Numbered from the stretch's first letter, positions 1 through 12,605 are shown. The stretch is DNA of 64,000 nt from Flaccisagitta enflata (GCA_965153355.1 OZ231127.1:34968001-35032000); one strand, 5' to 3'. The notes: generated by a model not told the origin, from the letters alone. Numbers and translations: made by a program.

Positions 1-59
1 TGTCCCCAACCCCGAAATAAAGTGATACATACGTGCTCAGCATCAATCAATCACCCGCA

Positions 60-1069
60 AGTGTCATCTAACCCCCAAAAGCATCAACTACCCCCCGCAA
101 GTGTCAACTACCCCTGCAACTGTCAACTACCCCAACAAGTGTCGACTACTCCCAACAAGTGTCAACTACGCTCTGCAAGGGTCAACTACCCCCCATAAGT
201 GTCAACTACCCCCCCCAAGTGTCAACTACCCCCCCAAGTAGCAACTCCCCCCCAAGTGCCAACTACCCCCCCTCAAATGTCGACTACCCCCCGCAAGTGA
301 CGAGTAACCCCCCCCAGCAAGTGTCAACTACCCCCACAAGTGTCGACTACCCCTGCAAGTGTCATCTACCCCCCTTAAGTGTCGACTACTCCCAACAAGT
401 GTCAATTACCCCCAACAAGTGTCAATTACCCCCCGCAAGTGTCAACTATCCTCAGCAAGTGTCAACTATTCCCAGCAAGTGTCAACTACCAATAATAGTA
501 CCAGTGTCAACTACCCCAAGTGTCAACTACCCCCCCCCAAGTGTCAACTACCCCGCAAGTTCAACTACCCCGCAAGTGTCAACTACCCCTGCAAGTGTCA
601 ACTACCCCGCAGGTGTCAACTACCCCCCGCAAGTGTCAACTACCCCCGCAAGTGTCAATTACCCCCAACAAGTGTCAATTACCCCCCGCAAGTGTCAACT
701 ATCCTCAGCAAGTGTCAACTATTCCCAGCAAGTGTCAACTACCCCCCGCAAGTGTCAACTACCCCCCGCAAGTGTCAACTACCCCCCGCAAGTGTCAACT
801 ACCCCCCGCAAGTGTCAACTACCCCCCGCAAGTGTCAACTACCCCCCGCAAGTGTCAACTACCCCCCGCAAGTGTCAACTACCCCCGCAAGTGTCAACTA
901 CCCCCCGCAAGTGTCAACTACCCCCCAAAGTGTCAACTACCCCCATCAAGTGTCAACTACCCCCTGCAAGTGTCAACTACCCCCTGCAAGTGTCAACTAC
1001 CCCCCCCAAGTGTCAACTACCCCCACAAGTGTCAACTACCCCCCACAAGTGTCAACTACCATCATTGAA
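60..1069. repeat. 20-bp minisatellite array
   Basis: About 50 imperfect copies of a 20-bp unit (consensus GCAAGTGTCAACTACCCCCC). The left part (60-700) is diverged and the right part (about 740-1040) nearly homogeneous. A block of four variant units around 402-490 recurs about 253 bp downstream, which shows block duplication. Open frames in three phases through this array (up to 328 codons) are P/T/S-rich repeat translations and are not treated as genes. Confidence 0.95.
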
Positions 1070-1747
1070 TGAGCCTGCTTCCAATTTCTGTTTGCATCAA
1101 ATAATTTCCAACTTATCTCACATTTTTCTTGAATATCAATTCTAAGTAATATTTATATGATGGCGTCCCATAAAGTATGAGGCAAATTCATAGAAAAAAG
1201 GTAATATATGATGTCTTTAATCATGTTTCCAAGGAGACATGAAATTTTACTAAGCATTGATTTCTTGCCTTAATACGTTTGAAAAAGCTCCCATAGTTTG
1301 AGTGAAAAAGAAGTATTCATGAGTTTTTCCGTGGCAACTTCTGTTGCAAATACAAACCCCAAATGAAAAAAAAACAAGGGGCGCCATCCTGGGAATCATG
1401 ATGTGTAACAGTTTATCTCGATCTTTTGTCATGTTGCCATCTTGATTCCTGGGTTGGAGCCTTGTTCTTACTCCTACGTCAATTTCATTTGCATAAAGCA
1501 GTCACATCCGTGGTTGGACAAAATCTCTCTTTCCACATTACCCTATCCTGGATGAACAAGAAATTCTTAAGTACACAAATTTGTCAAGAAACTCTACTTC
1601 AACTCAACTCATTAAGGATGAACTCTACTTCTGTGCTTCATTTGCAATTATGAAAGTGAAAGAAAATAGTTTATTTCAGCTCAGAAAATAGATCAAAATG
1701 AAAATTTGGAGGTGGGTGGGGAGGGGGCAAAGGTCAAGCTTAGGAGG
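1070..1747. other. Non-repetitive spacer, no gene seen
   Basis: AT-rich sequence between two tandem arrays. Two short open frames (60 and 75 codons, opposite strands) resemble no family I know. A G-rich run lies just before the 71-bp satellite. Confidence 0.5.
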
Positions 1748-4700
1748 ATTTGATGGACTGTGTAGGTGGCTTTAGTGGGATAAAGGGGCGTTAGGTGGTT
1801 TTTTCCCATCAGGGTGGTATTTGATGGACTGTGTAGGTGGCTTTAGTGGGATAAAGGGGCGTTAGGTGGTTTTTTCCCATCAGGGTGGTATTTGATGGAC
1901 TGTGTAGGTGGCTTTAGTGGGATAAAGGGGCGTTAGGTGGTTTTTTCCCATCAGGGTGGTATTTGATGGACTGTGTAGGTGGCTTTAGTGGGATAAAGGG
2001 GCGTTAGGTGGTTTTTTCCCATCAGGGTGGTATTTGATGGACTGTGTAGGTGGCTTTAGTGGGATAAAGGGGCGTTAGGTGGTTTTTTCCCATCAGGGTG
2101 GTATTTGATGGACTGTGTAGGTGGCTTTAGTGGGATAAAGGGGCGTTAGGTGGTTTTTTCCCATCAGGGTGGTATTTGATGGACTGTGTAGGTGGCTTTA
2201 GTGGGATAAAGGGGCGTTAGGTGGTTTTTTCCCATCAGGGTGGTATTTGATGGACTGTGTAGGTGGCTTTAGTGGGATAAAGGGGCGTTAGGTGGTTTTT
2301 TCCCATCAGGGTGGTATTTGATGGACTGTGTAGGTGGCTTTAGTGGGATAAAGGGGCGTTAGGTGGTTTTTTCCCATCAGGGTGGTATTTGATGGACTGT
2401 GTAGGTGGCTTTAGTGGGATAAAGGGGCGTTAGGTGGTTTTTTCCCATCAGGGTGGTATTTGATGGACTGTGTAGGTGGCTTTAGTGGGATAAAGGGGCG
2501 TTAGGTGGTTTTTTCCCATCAGGGTGGTATTTGATGGACTGTGTAGGTGGCTTTAGTGGGATAAAGGGGCGTTAGGTGGTTTTTTCCCATCAGGGTGGTA
2601 TTTGATGGACTGTGTAGGTGGCTTTAGTGGGATAAAGGGGCGTTAGGTGGTTTTTTCCCATCAGGGTGGTATTTGATGGACTGTAGGTGGCTTTAGTGGG
2701 ATAAAGGGCGTTAGGTGGTTTTTTCCCATCAGGGTGGTATTTGATGGACTGTGTAGGTGGCTTTAGTGGGATAAAGGGGCGTTAGGTGGTTTTTCCATCA
2801 GGGTGGTATTTGATGGACTGTGTAGGCTTTAGTGGGATAAAGGCGTTAGGTGGTTTTTTCCCATCAGGGTGGTATTTGATGGACTGTGTAGGTGGCTTAG
2901 TGGGATAAAGGGGCGTTAGGTGGTTTTTCCCATCAGGGTGGTATTTGATGGACTGTGTAGGTGGCTTTAGTGGGATAAAAGGCGTTAGGTTTTTTTTCCC
3001 ATCAGGGTGGTATTTGATGGACTGTGTAGGTGGCTTTAGTGGGATAAAGGGGCGTTAGGTGGTTTTTTCCCATCAGGGTGGTATTTGATGGACTGTGTAG
3101 GTGGCTTTAGTGGGATAAAGGGGCGTTAGGTGGTTTTTTCCCATCAGGGTGGTATTTGATGGACTGTGTAGGTGGCTTTAGTGGGATAAAGGGGCGTTAG
3201 GTGGTTTTTTCCCATCAGGGTGGTATTTGATGGACTGTGTAGGTGGCTTTAGTGGGATAAAGGGGCGTTAGGTGGTTTTTTCCCATCAGGGTGGTATTTG
3301 ATGGACTGTGTAGGTGGCTTTAGTGGGATAAAGGGGCGTTAGGTGGTTTTTTCCCATCAGGGTGGTATTTGATGGACTGTGTAGGTGGGTTGATCTCAGG
3401 CGCGTTAGGTGGTTTTTTCCCATCAGGGTGGTATTTGATGGACTGTGTAGGTGGCTTTAGTGATAAAGGGGCGTTAGGTGGTTTTTTCCCATCAGGGTGG
3501 TATTTGATGGACTGTGTAGGTGGCTTTAGTGGGATAAAGGGGCGTTAGGTGGTTTTTTCCCATCAGGGTGGTATTTGATGGACTGTGTAGGCTTTAGTGG
3601 GATAAAGGGGCGTTAGGTTTTTTCCCATCAGGGTGGTATTTGATGGACTGTGTAGGTGGCTTTAGTGGGATAAAGGGGCGTTAGGTGGTTTTTTCCATCA
3701 GGGTGGTATTTGATGGACTGTGTAGGTGGCTTTAGTGGGATAAGGGGCGTTAGGTGGTTTTTTCCCATCAGGGTGGTATTTGATGGACTGTGTAGGTGGC
3801 TTTAGTGGGATAAAGGGGCGTTAGGTGGTTTTTTCCCATCAGGGTGGTATTTGATGGACTGTGTAGGTGGCTTTAGTGGGATAAAGGGGCGTTAGGTGGT
3901 TTTTTCCCATCAGGGTGGTATTTGATGGACTGTGTAGGTGGCTTTAGTGGGATAAAGGGGCGTTAGGTGGTTTTTTCCCATCAGGGTGGTATTTGATGGA
4001 CTGTGTAGGTGGCTTTAGTGGGATAAAGGGGCGTTAGGTGGTTTTTTCCCATCAGGGTGGTATTTGATGGACTGTGTAGGTGGCTTTAGTGGGATAAAGG
4101 GGCGTTAGGTGGTTTTTTCCCATCAGGGTGGTATTTGATGGACTGTGTAGGGGGCTTTAGTGGGATAAAGGGGCGTTAGGTGGTTTTTTTCCCATCAGGG
4201 TGGTATTTGATGGACTGTGTAGGTGGCTTTAGTGGGATAAAGGGGCGTTAGGTGGTTTTTTCCCATCAGGGTGGTATTTGATGGACTGTGTAGGTGGCTT
4301 TAGTGGGATAAAGGGGCGTTAGGTGGTTTTTTCCCATCAGGGTGGTATTTGATGGACTGTGTAGGTGGCTTTAGTGGGATAAAGGGGCGTTAGGTGGATT
4401 TATCCCATCAGGGTGGGATTTGATGGACTGTGTAGGTGGCTTTAGTGGGATAAAGGGGCGTTAGGTGGTTTTTTCCCATCAGGGTGGTATTTGATGGACT
4501 GTGTAGGTGGCTTTAGTGGGATAAAGGGGCGTTAGGTGGTTTTTTCCCATCAGGGTGGTATTTGATGGACTGTGTAGGTGGCTTTAGTGGGATAAAGGGG
4601 CGTTAGGTGGTTTTTTCCCATCAGGGTGGTATTTGATGGACTGTGTAGGTGGCTTTAGTGGGATAAAGGGGCGTTAGGTGGTTTTTTCCCATCAGGGTGG

Positions 4701-5561
4701 TATTTGATGGACTGTGTAGGTGGCTTTAGTGGGATAAAGGGGCGTTAGGTGGTTTTTTCCCATCAGGGTGGTATTTGATGGACTGTGTAGGTGGCTTTAG
4801 TGGGATAAAGGGGCGTTAGGTGGTTTTTTCCCATCAGGGTGGTATTTGATGGACTGTGTAGGTGGCTTTAGTGGGATAAAGGGGCGTTAGGTGGTTTTTT
4901 CCCATCAGGGTGGTATTTGATGGACTGTGTGCTCTTCCGTGGGATAAAGGGGCGTTAGGTGGTTTTTTCCCATCAGGGTGGTATTTGATGGACTGTGTAG
5001 GTGGCTTTAGTGGGATAAAGGGGCGTTAGGTGGTTTTTTCCCATCAGGGTGGTATTTGATGGACTGTAGGTGGCTTTAGTGGGATAAAGGGCGTTAGGTG
5101 GTTTTTTCCCATCAGGGTGGTATTTGATGGACTGTGTAGGTGGCTTTAGTGGGATAAAGGGCGTTAGGTGTTTTTTTCCCATCAGGGTGGTATTTGATGG
5201 ACTGTGTAGGTGGCTTTAGTGGGATAAAGGGGCGTTAGGTGGTTTTTTCCCATCAGGGTGGTATTTGATGGACTGTGTAGGTGGCTTTAGTGGGATAAAG
5301 GGGCGTTAGGTGGTTTTTTCCCATCAGGGTGGTATTTGATGGACTGTGTAGGTGGCTTTAGTGGGATAAAGGGGCGTTAGGTGGTTTTTTCCCATCAGGG
5401 TGGTATTTGATGGACTGTGTAGGTGGCTTTAGTGGGATAAAGGGGCGTTAGGTGGTTTTTTCCCATCAGGGTGTTATTTGATGGACTGTGTAGGTGGCTT
5501 TAGTGGGATAAAGGGGCGTTAGGTGGTTTTTTCCCATCAGGGTGGTATTTGATGGACTGTG
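1748..5561. repeat. 71-bp satellite array, about 54 copies
   Basis: Tandem head-to-tail array with an exact 71-bp period (unit starts at 1752, 1823 and so on). Each monomer holds TTTGATGGACTGTGTAGGTGG, a GGGATAAAGGGGCGTTAGG segment and a T6 run before CCCATCAGGG. CCATCA and TGATGG, 10 bases apart across the monomer junction, can form a small stem. Most copies are identical. Variants with 1-5 bp deletions cluster near 2680-3000, 3380-3700 and 5060-5180, and two monomers carry replaced segments (about 3388-3402 and 4929-4940). The array ends in a degenerate GCGTTAGG segment near 5575. Confidence 0.97.
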
Positions 5562-7335
5562 AGTTGCATATCTAAAGCGTTAGGTATGCGTTAGGTTCAA
5601 GTTTGGGGGTGTGCGCGAATTGATACGCTCCAAGAAAAATGCTATATCTCCTCTTAGGATCAACCCAACAACATGAAAATGGAGGGAAATGTCCTTCAAG
5701 TAGTTGCCCATCGAATGGAAAAAGAAAAAATGCTTAATGTTGAAGATAAATGAGGTTAGAAAAAATATATATCATAACATTCAATCTTAAGAGAAAAAAA
5801 GTAAAAAAATCAAGAAGGGGTAAATTTGATTTTTATACCATTTTTTGACAACTTATTGATTGAGTAGTGAGTTGAATTTTTTTGTGTATCCTGTGGGATT
5901 GATACTAGTTGATAAAAACTCATCATATCATAAGATGCGACATTTTTTGATTGGTTTTGCTTGCTATTTCTTATAGGAGACAGAATGGAGACACGCCAAA
6001 AAGAGCCCTCTGAACAAATTTTTAGACCCTCTAGGGGTAGGGAGGGTCACAAAAAATGGTTTGAAATTGTACACTGGGTAGTTATGAATGTCTTTGAACC
6101 ATTTAAATCATTTGTAATGCTGTATCTGAAGCTTGGGCCAACATAGATTGGCAGAAAGTCGGGCCCTCAAGCATGCTGTGGAACCGTGACATTTGCCCAA
6201 TGTGTAACGGAAGGGTAGAAAGACGAGTAATGTAATGCCTGACCTCTTACTGCTATGTGAAGTCGCACATCTCAAAACCACCAATAATCAATGTGTAACG
6301 GAAGGATATAGACAGACAAGCAATAATGGTTGAATGGAGACAGGTAAGCTGAAGGGGCGGCTGAATACCGCGTAACCACCGCAATCAATCAGAGCAAAGG
6401 CTCGCGATAGTGGCAGAATGATCGCGTGGCAGAGAAACAAACTCGTCAATCAACAGCTCTAAGATTTGTCGCTCTCTTGCGAAATACGACCGCAATCTCC
6501 AGACTCAAGGCAATAGAAAGGCTGCAGGAAATAAGTTCATGAGAACAACGTCGCGAGCGTCCTTGTAGTTTAAAAAAAAGAAGTAAAAACAAAATGTTGT
6601 GATATGAAGGGCAAAATTTTTCAGTTCAAAATCCACCGCTCAATAAGAAATCTGGCCCTAAAATTTCACTTTACTCAGCAGGCCTCTATATAATTTTGTC
6701 CACCTCCCCCCCCTTAGCCGGGAGGTTGGATATAAGGAAGGAAATCAAAGGGGCAAAAAGAGAAAAAGAGAAATATTGGGGTAAGTATAACTCTTTGGCA
6801 GTACCAAATCATAAAAACTGATTAGTAAAACACAATTTGACACTATTTAAATGTTAACTACACTAAAGTCGCATAGCACACCAATAAAATTAACGATGGC
6901 TCAACATTGCAACAATCCTGTCCATGGAAACCTTTATTGTTGCAAGAGGGGATATGTCATAACCAGGGCAACCCAAATAGTTGCATGCGGTTTGGTTGGA
7001 ACGCTAGATTTGCCAAGTTTTAGCTGGCTTTGTCAGATTTGGAACATGCCCGCCACTCCCCTCTTTTCCAGCATTTCCCTAGCTTAAGGGTGCCTTAGGG
7101 TGGGTGCCTAGGTGGTGGGCATGATTAGAACTGATCTCCGCTGCCTTAAAACTTTGATATATTGTTATAGTGACAAATGATGATGATGATGATGATCCGT
7201 GTGGTTGGTAAAGGTTCTGACAGTCTATCCCTATTTCAGCCTACCCTCACCAGACCAGCAAACCAACGTCCAGAACTGCGTGCATGCAAAAAGCAACATG
7301 CATATGGAAAAATATAGACCTAACGGAACAATAAC
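5562..7335. other. No gene seen; low-copy AT-rich sequence
   Basis: Nothing coding is recognisable. A short motif around AATGTGTAACGGAAGG occurs twice (about 6199 and 6290). A (GAT)n run lies near 7180-7196. The 61- and 78-codon frames here show no known domain. Confidence 0.45.
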
Positions 7336-7362
7336 CACAACAACAACAACAGCAACAACAGC

Positions 7363-7430
<68 letters not shown>

Positions 7431-7490
7431 CCACAACCACAACCACAACCACAACCACAACCACAACAACAACAACAACAACAACAACAG
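7336..7490. repeat. (ACA)n / (ACAACC)n microsatellite
   Basis: About 155 bp of ACA triplets with AGC and ACC interruptions. It yields poly-Thr and poly-Val frames on the two strands, which are artefacts. Confidence 0.95.
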
Positions 7491-7867
7491 TCGATTCTAC
7501 TGCATCATCCAATAAGATCAGTACAGAAAAGCAGAAATCGGATGGAGTGAGACAGCGAAGCGATGTCCTGTTTTAGTTAGCTGTAATCAGACAACCAAAT
7601 GTGACAAGATCTGCGCCTCGTGATAGATAAAAATGGATTATTTCCGTATAACAAGAAGATAAGCCTCGCAAAACGCTATGGGAGAGGATGAGTGAAGCAG
7701 ATATCCAATTAGTTACAGACGGAAACTAATGATGATGATGAAAAGAGCTTCAGCGGTTCAAAACAACTAATGGTAAAGACGCGTGATGCTTGATGACGGA
7801 CTTACTTTGGGAAGGACATAGTAACTGTTAGAATCACGCGGTTGCGTTTGAGAGAAAAAATATGTAT

Positions 7868-7942
<75 letters not shown>

Positions 7943-7975
7943 GACAAAGGGAAGAGAGAAAGAAAGAAAGAAAGG
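7868..7975. repeat. (GAAA)n microsatellite
   Basis: About 105 bp of GAAA repeats, interrupted near 7942-7957. Confidence 0.95.
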
Positions 7976-8020
7976 AAGAAATCTGCATGGTCGTTTTCAA
8001 AGGCGGATATCAATTTTTTT

Positions 8021-8038
8021 AGGTGCGACAACGCACCT
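8021..8038 (-). mobile_element. B-family terminal hairpin, AGGTGC type
   Basis: AGGTGC-GACAAC-GCACCT forms a perfect 6-bp stem, preceded by a T run and followed by CTATAAGAGGCT and a GTCC-type stretch, as in other B tails. No matching head is seen close by, so this is a tail fragment. Strand is given with the hairpin as the 3' end. Confidence 0.7.
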
Positions 8039-8235
8039 CTATAAGAGGCTCTTTCCGTCTGTCCATCAGTCATGCTCAAGTGAAAAATTCCAACGACTCA
8101 AAAAAGTATCTTGTTTATATCATTCTAATCATTCAGTATCATATTCAGCTATGGAAAGGTCAAATTGAGCTTGGCATAGGTGTCATGGAGCTGAGGATAG
8201 GGCTATGCGCACAGAGCTGGGGAAAGATCTTAGAA

Positions 8236-8920
8236 TGAACAAGGCCGGCAACACGGATACCCCAGTTGCATGGTGGTTGCAGGTGGGCGGGGGCAGTGCT
8301 GGAGTATTTGGGCTGGAGCAGTGGGCTCAATAAGCTCAAAAACACCGAAAAAGTAAAAAGTCATCCAAGGATCGCACACGGTCAGCAATACCAGATGCCC
8401 TGCTTGGAGTGATTAGAGTGATTCACTGAAGAAGTGGAGTGAGAGCAGGAGAACAGGCCCCAAAGGGCCGATGTCCTGTTGGACACATGGGTGAATTGCC
8501 ATACGTTCTGAGAGGGCATATTTGAGGCCTAAGGAGCAATTTTTCATTATATTCATTGGGAGTTTTGCGTTTTCTCAATTCCTCGTTGCCATGTTATCCA
8601 ATGGGATTTTCACATCTTAAAAGATTTTTCATCAATTTTCCATGTTCAATGAGAAGTTTGCATTCTATCAATTAGCTATGTTATTCAATAGGATTTTGAG
8701 GATTGAGAAGTTTGGGGGGGGGAAGGAAGGATGGACGGACGGACAGACATACAGACAGATGGACGGACGGACATATGGAAATTCACCCCTGTGTTGTACA
8801 GGACATCGGCCCTTTGGGGCTGCTGCCCAAAAAAGGGACCAACCGACCCACTAAACGACCAACCACCCGACCAACCGATGGAACAACAGAGTGGGGTGTA
8901 GAGTCGCGTAGCACGCGACT
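8236..8920 (+). mobile_element. B-family element containing a type i A element
   Basis: The B head (GAACAAGGCCGG, about 8236) runs through a GGTGGGCGGGGGCAG block to about 8357. A type i A element follows (8358-8836), then the B tail with the GTGGGGTGTAGAGTCGCG motif and a hairpin at 8902-8920 (AGTCGCGT...ACGCGACT, 8-bp stem). The same head-A-tail order recurs at 13640-14390 and, inverted, at 61550-62138. Confidence 0.7.
8358..8836 (+). mobile_element. Type i A fold-back element
   Basis: The outer arm begins TCATCCAAGGATCG (stem ATCC-AA-GGAT) and leads through GGTCAGCAATACCAGATGCC to the inner repeat CCCAAAGGGCCGATGTCCTG. The centre holds ATTCA-TGGGA-TTTTGC segments and (GGAC)n. The facing inner repeat ends CTGCTGCCC followed by A residues. 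Only the left side has an outer arm. Confidence 0.75.
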
Positions 8921-9208
8921 GAAAATATCAAGCGCACCGTCTTGGCCCGTGTGTCCGGCCTTGTTTAGATGGAATGCCCATCTTAAAGATACAAATGAGA
9001 TTCTCGAACCGAGTGAACAATGCATCATTGGCATATCGCAATCGCCGCCGCGTTTCTGTCGGATCAGCAGAAAATATTCAGTTTCTCTCTGAGATTTTAC
9101 GATGGCGTCATCCAAAATACGCCAAAATGGGCAAAACTGATGGCAAACAATGGCAACAAATGTGGCAGAAAAACACCCAGGAAATGTATCTGGGTTTGGG
9201 AATTTTTT

Positions 9209-9405
9209 AGTTGCGTACTATGCAATTGCACACTGCCAGTGCACAGGTTACTTTATCCATCCCTCTGCTAGTCCGTCCATCCGCCTGTCTGGCCGCCCGT
9301 CCATCCATCCGTTTATCCTCCCGACCTTCTGTCTGGTCCGTTGATTCTCTTGCTATCGTCGCTGTGGAGGTCCCCAGCCCCTACAGTCAAATTCAATGCT
9401 CTGCG
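9209..9405 (-). mobile_element. B-family tail, AGTTGC type
   Basis: The hairpin AGTTGC-GTACTAT-GCAATT (9209-9227) follows a T run. A (CCATCCGTCCGT)n-like stretch follows at 9255-9345. An isolated inverted B head (GTGTGTCCGGCCTTGTTT) lies just upstream near 8948-8966. Confidence 0.5.
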
Positions 9406-9507
9406 TGACTGTTTGAAGTAGGTCATGTTCATATATTCTGCAGAGATTTTGTTTGAAAGTCCGGACACAAGCCACGTTCCTCCCATAAACTTTTTTTCAT
9501 AGAAGGT

Positions 9508-9706
9508 ATGGGAAACAAGGACTTCAGGCCTGAGGAGGATAATTCTAGCTTGGTTGAGTTGATTTAAGGCTTGAAAGGTCTGATTTGAGTGGACTGTATT
9601 GAGGCTTCAGATCTGAGGGGGAAGGAGATGGACATACAAACAGACATACATACGGAAAATTTCCGTGTTCTACAAGACATCGGCCCTTTGGGATCACTGC
9701 CCATAT
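9508..9706 (+). mobile_element. Type i A element, right half only
   Basis: Degenerate minisatellite (TTAAGGCTTGAAAGG-like units) and GACATACA repeats lead into a right inner repeat (TTCCGTGTTCTACAAGACAT, then GGCCCTTTGGGATCACTGCCC). The left outer arm and left inner repeat are missing. Confidence 0.5.
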
Positions 9707-9822
9707 CTTTTTACTCAGGGTTTCTCTCATGCATTTTATAGATGGTTCTTGACCGCCTTAGATGGTTGACTGCCATAGATGGTTCTTGACTGTCCATGAT
9801 GATAATCATAAACCCCACAACC

Positions 9823-9825
<3 letters not shown>

Positions 9826-9909
<84 letters not shown>
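9826..9909. repeat. (CT)n microsatellite
   Basis: About 84 bp of uninterrupted CT. Confidence 0.97.
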
Positions 9910-9915
<6 letters not shown>

Positions 9916-10074
9916 GAATATATTTCACTCTTGATAGTACACAGTCTGACAATGTCATACAATGAAATATCTCTCGATTTAGTGACATAAACATCTTAGT
10001 CAATGACATTTCTTGACTAAGAATTTTGATTTGAGCATTTTCAAATTGATGCCATAGTTGTGGTTGTGGTTTTT

Positions 10075-10687
10075 AGATGCATCCTCGCATCTCTATAATA
10101 AGCTGTGTCCGTTGGTTGGTCAGTTGGTTGGTCGGTCGGTAATGCATTCATTGACTAGTTGCCCAAGGGCAATATGTGGTTAGCGATACCCGTTGCCCTG
10201 CTTTGGAATAAGAGGAAGCAGAGCAGCAGAAATCTGCCCTCTTAGTTCTTGAATCTGAGAGGCCCAAAAGGACAGGTTTCAGGCTTGAGAGGGCAGATTT
10301 CACGCCTGAGTGGGCAGATTCGAGGCCTGAGAGGGCATATCTAAGGCCTGAGAGGGCAGATTTCAGGCCCAAGAGGGCAGATTTAAGGCCTTAGAGGGCA
10401 GATTTAAGGTCTGAGAAGGCTTGGGGGGAATAACGAACAAATAAACAAAAGTCTCCCTGTGTTCTACAGGACTTTGTCCCTTTTGGGGCTGCTGCCCAAA
10501 AACATCAAAATCAAGCATTCTTTTAACAGAAAAGTGGTTCTAGCCCAGTAAAAGAAGCATACAACAAATAATTCATTCATGAAATCATTTATATATTCAC
10601 CAATGACGTTTATTCATAAAACAACATTCATTCATAAAAAACATTCATTTAAAGAGGACGCGTCGTTGGTCTTCTTGGCCTTGTTCA
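10075..10687 (-). mobile_element. B-family element, AGATGC type, containing a type ii A element
   Basis: The hairpin AGATGC-ATCCTC-GCATCT (10075-10092) is followed by CTATAATAAGCTGTGTCCGT and GGTTGGTCGG repeats. Near 10650-10687 is an inverted head (GAGGACGCGTCGTTGG ... CTTGGCCTTGTT). Its GACGCGTCCT complement resembles the hairpin's ATGCATCCT. A type ii A element is nested in the opposite orientation. The right boundary is approximate. Confidence 0.55.
10150..10499 (+). mobile_element. Type ii A fold-back element
   Basis: The outer arm starts with the perfect palindrome TTGCCCAAGGGCAA, then TGTGGTTAGCGATACCCGTTGCCC. The centre is an inverted minisatellite of GGCCTGAGAGGGCAGATT-like units. 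The right inner repeat (GTCTCCCTGTGTTCTACAGG, then GGGGCTGCTGCCC) ends in A residues. Confidence 0.7.
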
Positions 10688-12605
10688 TGTACCTGTGATC
10701 AAAGTAATGCGCGACCAACAGGATGCAAACTTTTAAGACCAAAGAATGCCGATGGGGAACGGGGAATTACGATGTTATTCATATTGGGTTCGGCTAATAA
10801 TGATTCTTTACAACTTATCTATTTGCCAGCATGAACGTTTTCTCTTGTTTATACGACGCAAGAGGAGGCCGGTGGCATCAACTGAGCGCGTCACACATTT
10901 ACGTGACGTTTATGTCGCGAGCCACAATAGTACCATATCCTTCTTCCCTTTCCCCTCCACCGCCTTTGTAATCCTCCCGTTCTTTAATCCTCAGGAGGCG
11001 TATTATATAATAAGGCCATTTATGGTAAGAGATAAAAGGATAGTATAAAACCCGATAAAATATGAATCCGTCTTTTAACCAGGCCTTTTACAGTCAGCTC
11101 CAAAAGACGTTCGTGTTGTGTCACTTCACGCTACCTGTTTGTAGTTTCATGAATATAATTCATGAATATAATTCATAGCTGTGAGAGGTACGCATGAAAC
11201 AACAGTAAGAGCTCCTAAGGCTCTTGTCCTTATTTTTATCTTTATTTTGGTTGTAGTGCATTGTTGTCCAAGTCATATATGTTGTTTGATATGGTTTGCT
11301 TTCATTGAGGTGAAGTTCATGGTTGAGATGGCGTTTGTCGCTTGTGCCGGGGTCGTAAGATCGGATACGAAAAGCACCGCGCTTCAGTAAAAAAAGTGGT
11401 GGCATATGTCGTTGTTCCGTGGCGCCGGATTGTGGCGCAGTTTTGTGGCGCTGGAATAGGTTCAAACATGTACAACGTGGCGCAGACTCATGAATCTAGG
11501 GTAATTGTAAGTGTCAGTACGTGTTTTACATGTTGTTACAATAAGCACGTAGTGCTGATATGTGACACAATATTGCTAGTGTCAGTACTTCCATCAGTAC
11601 ATTAGTAATCTTTGATTGTAACTTTTGTAAGATATTTTGTGTATACTAAATGGTATAGGCCTGTCCAACCCTATACTAATGAGGTATGCAGTCAATCTTA
11701 TTGTTTTGTCAGGTAAGCTTTTTGTTTGTCAGTAGTAAAGGATAGTTGTGAGCAATCCGGAGTAAACACCATTGAAAGCTTGCAAGGCTTTCATCCTTTG
11801 TTAATTGGAGAATTCTGGCCTCCTTTTATAAGGGCAATGTTGTTTCAACTTTCACAAGTATGAGACGTCGGCTGGGGCTGGGGCGATGCTAAGTAGCACT
11901 TGCGTATGACAATGATACATAACTCTAGAGTCTAATCATTGACTTATCTGAATAATGGTGACCCAGAAACCTTGGGGGCAAATATTATGGCGAAAATTGG
12001 CATTATGGATGTTTAATTAAGGTCAACAACGGTGTGAACACACTGTGAACAGAGGTTCAAACTGAGGTTTGATTTTCCTCAGTGTCTATCCGTCTTTTGA
12101 CTTTTGTCTTCTGTGTTCTGACTTTCTATTTGTCTTAAACCCTACCATGAGGTTCCTCAAGCCCTAAAACAGCCCTTCCAGACTAGACCTGCGATATCTT
12201 TATGAGATGATATCGTTTGTCCCACCAAAACTCAGAATAGGCGCCTCATGGCTCAAACAATCCTCATAGGCCACAGATAGCCATCCCAACAACAGGATGT
12301 CAGCCTGTTAGGCACGTAGATTAACAAACGCCTTGTATGGGAGCAGTGCTTCGCCAAAGTTGATGAAGTGCAGCCCAACAAGAAGACGATGTGGATCGTG
12401 ATTTCAAATTTGAGAAATTCCTCATTTTTCACCAATTACGTGTAAACAGACTGACTGGTATTTGATGGTTGGTATGGCATTTTACCGTTTGCCACAGTAC
12501 TGGAGATTCTGTCACTAAAGATCTTATTGGCGCCATCTCAAGTTAGCAGCTGGCAAAATCCGAAATCTTCCAACTTTTTTTTTCTTTATTTTCCTCTTAT
12601 CTTTC
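10688..12605. other. No gene seen
   Basis: About 1.9 kb without recognisable coding sequence. A 100-codon frame at 10746-11048 and others of 69-101 codons near 11160-11600 match no family I know. A short repeat of CATGAATATAATT occurs two to three times at 11149-11178. Confidence 0.45.

Noticed and set aside
159-1145. 328-codon open frame rich in P, T, S and Q
   Set aside because: It is the translation of a 20-bp minisatellite. All three forward frames are open and no domain flanks it.
10746-11048. 100-codon forward frame
   Set aside because: No recognisable domain or motif, no coding-like context, and of a length expected by chance.
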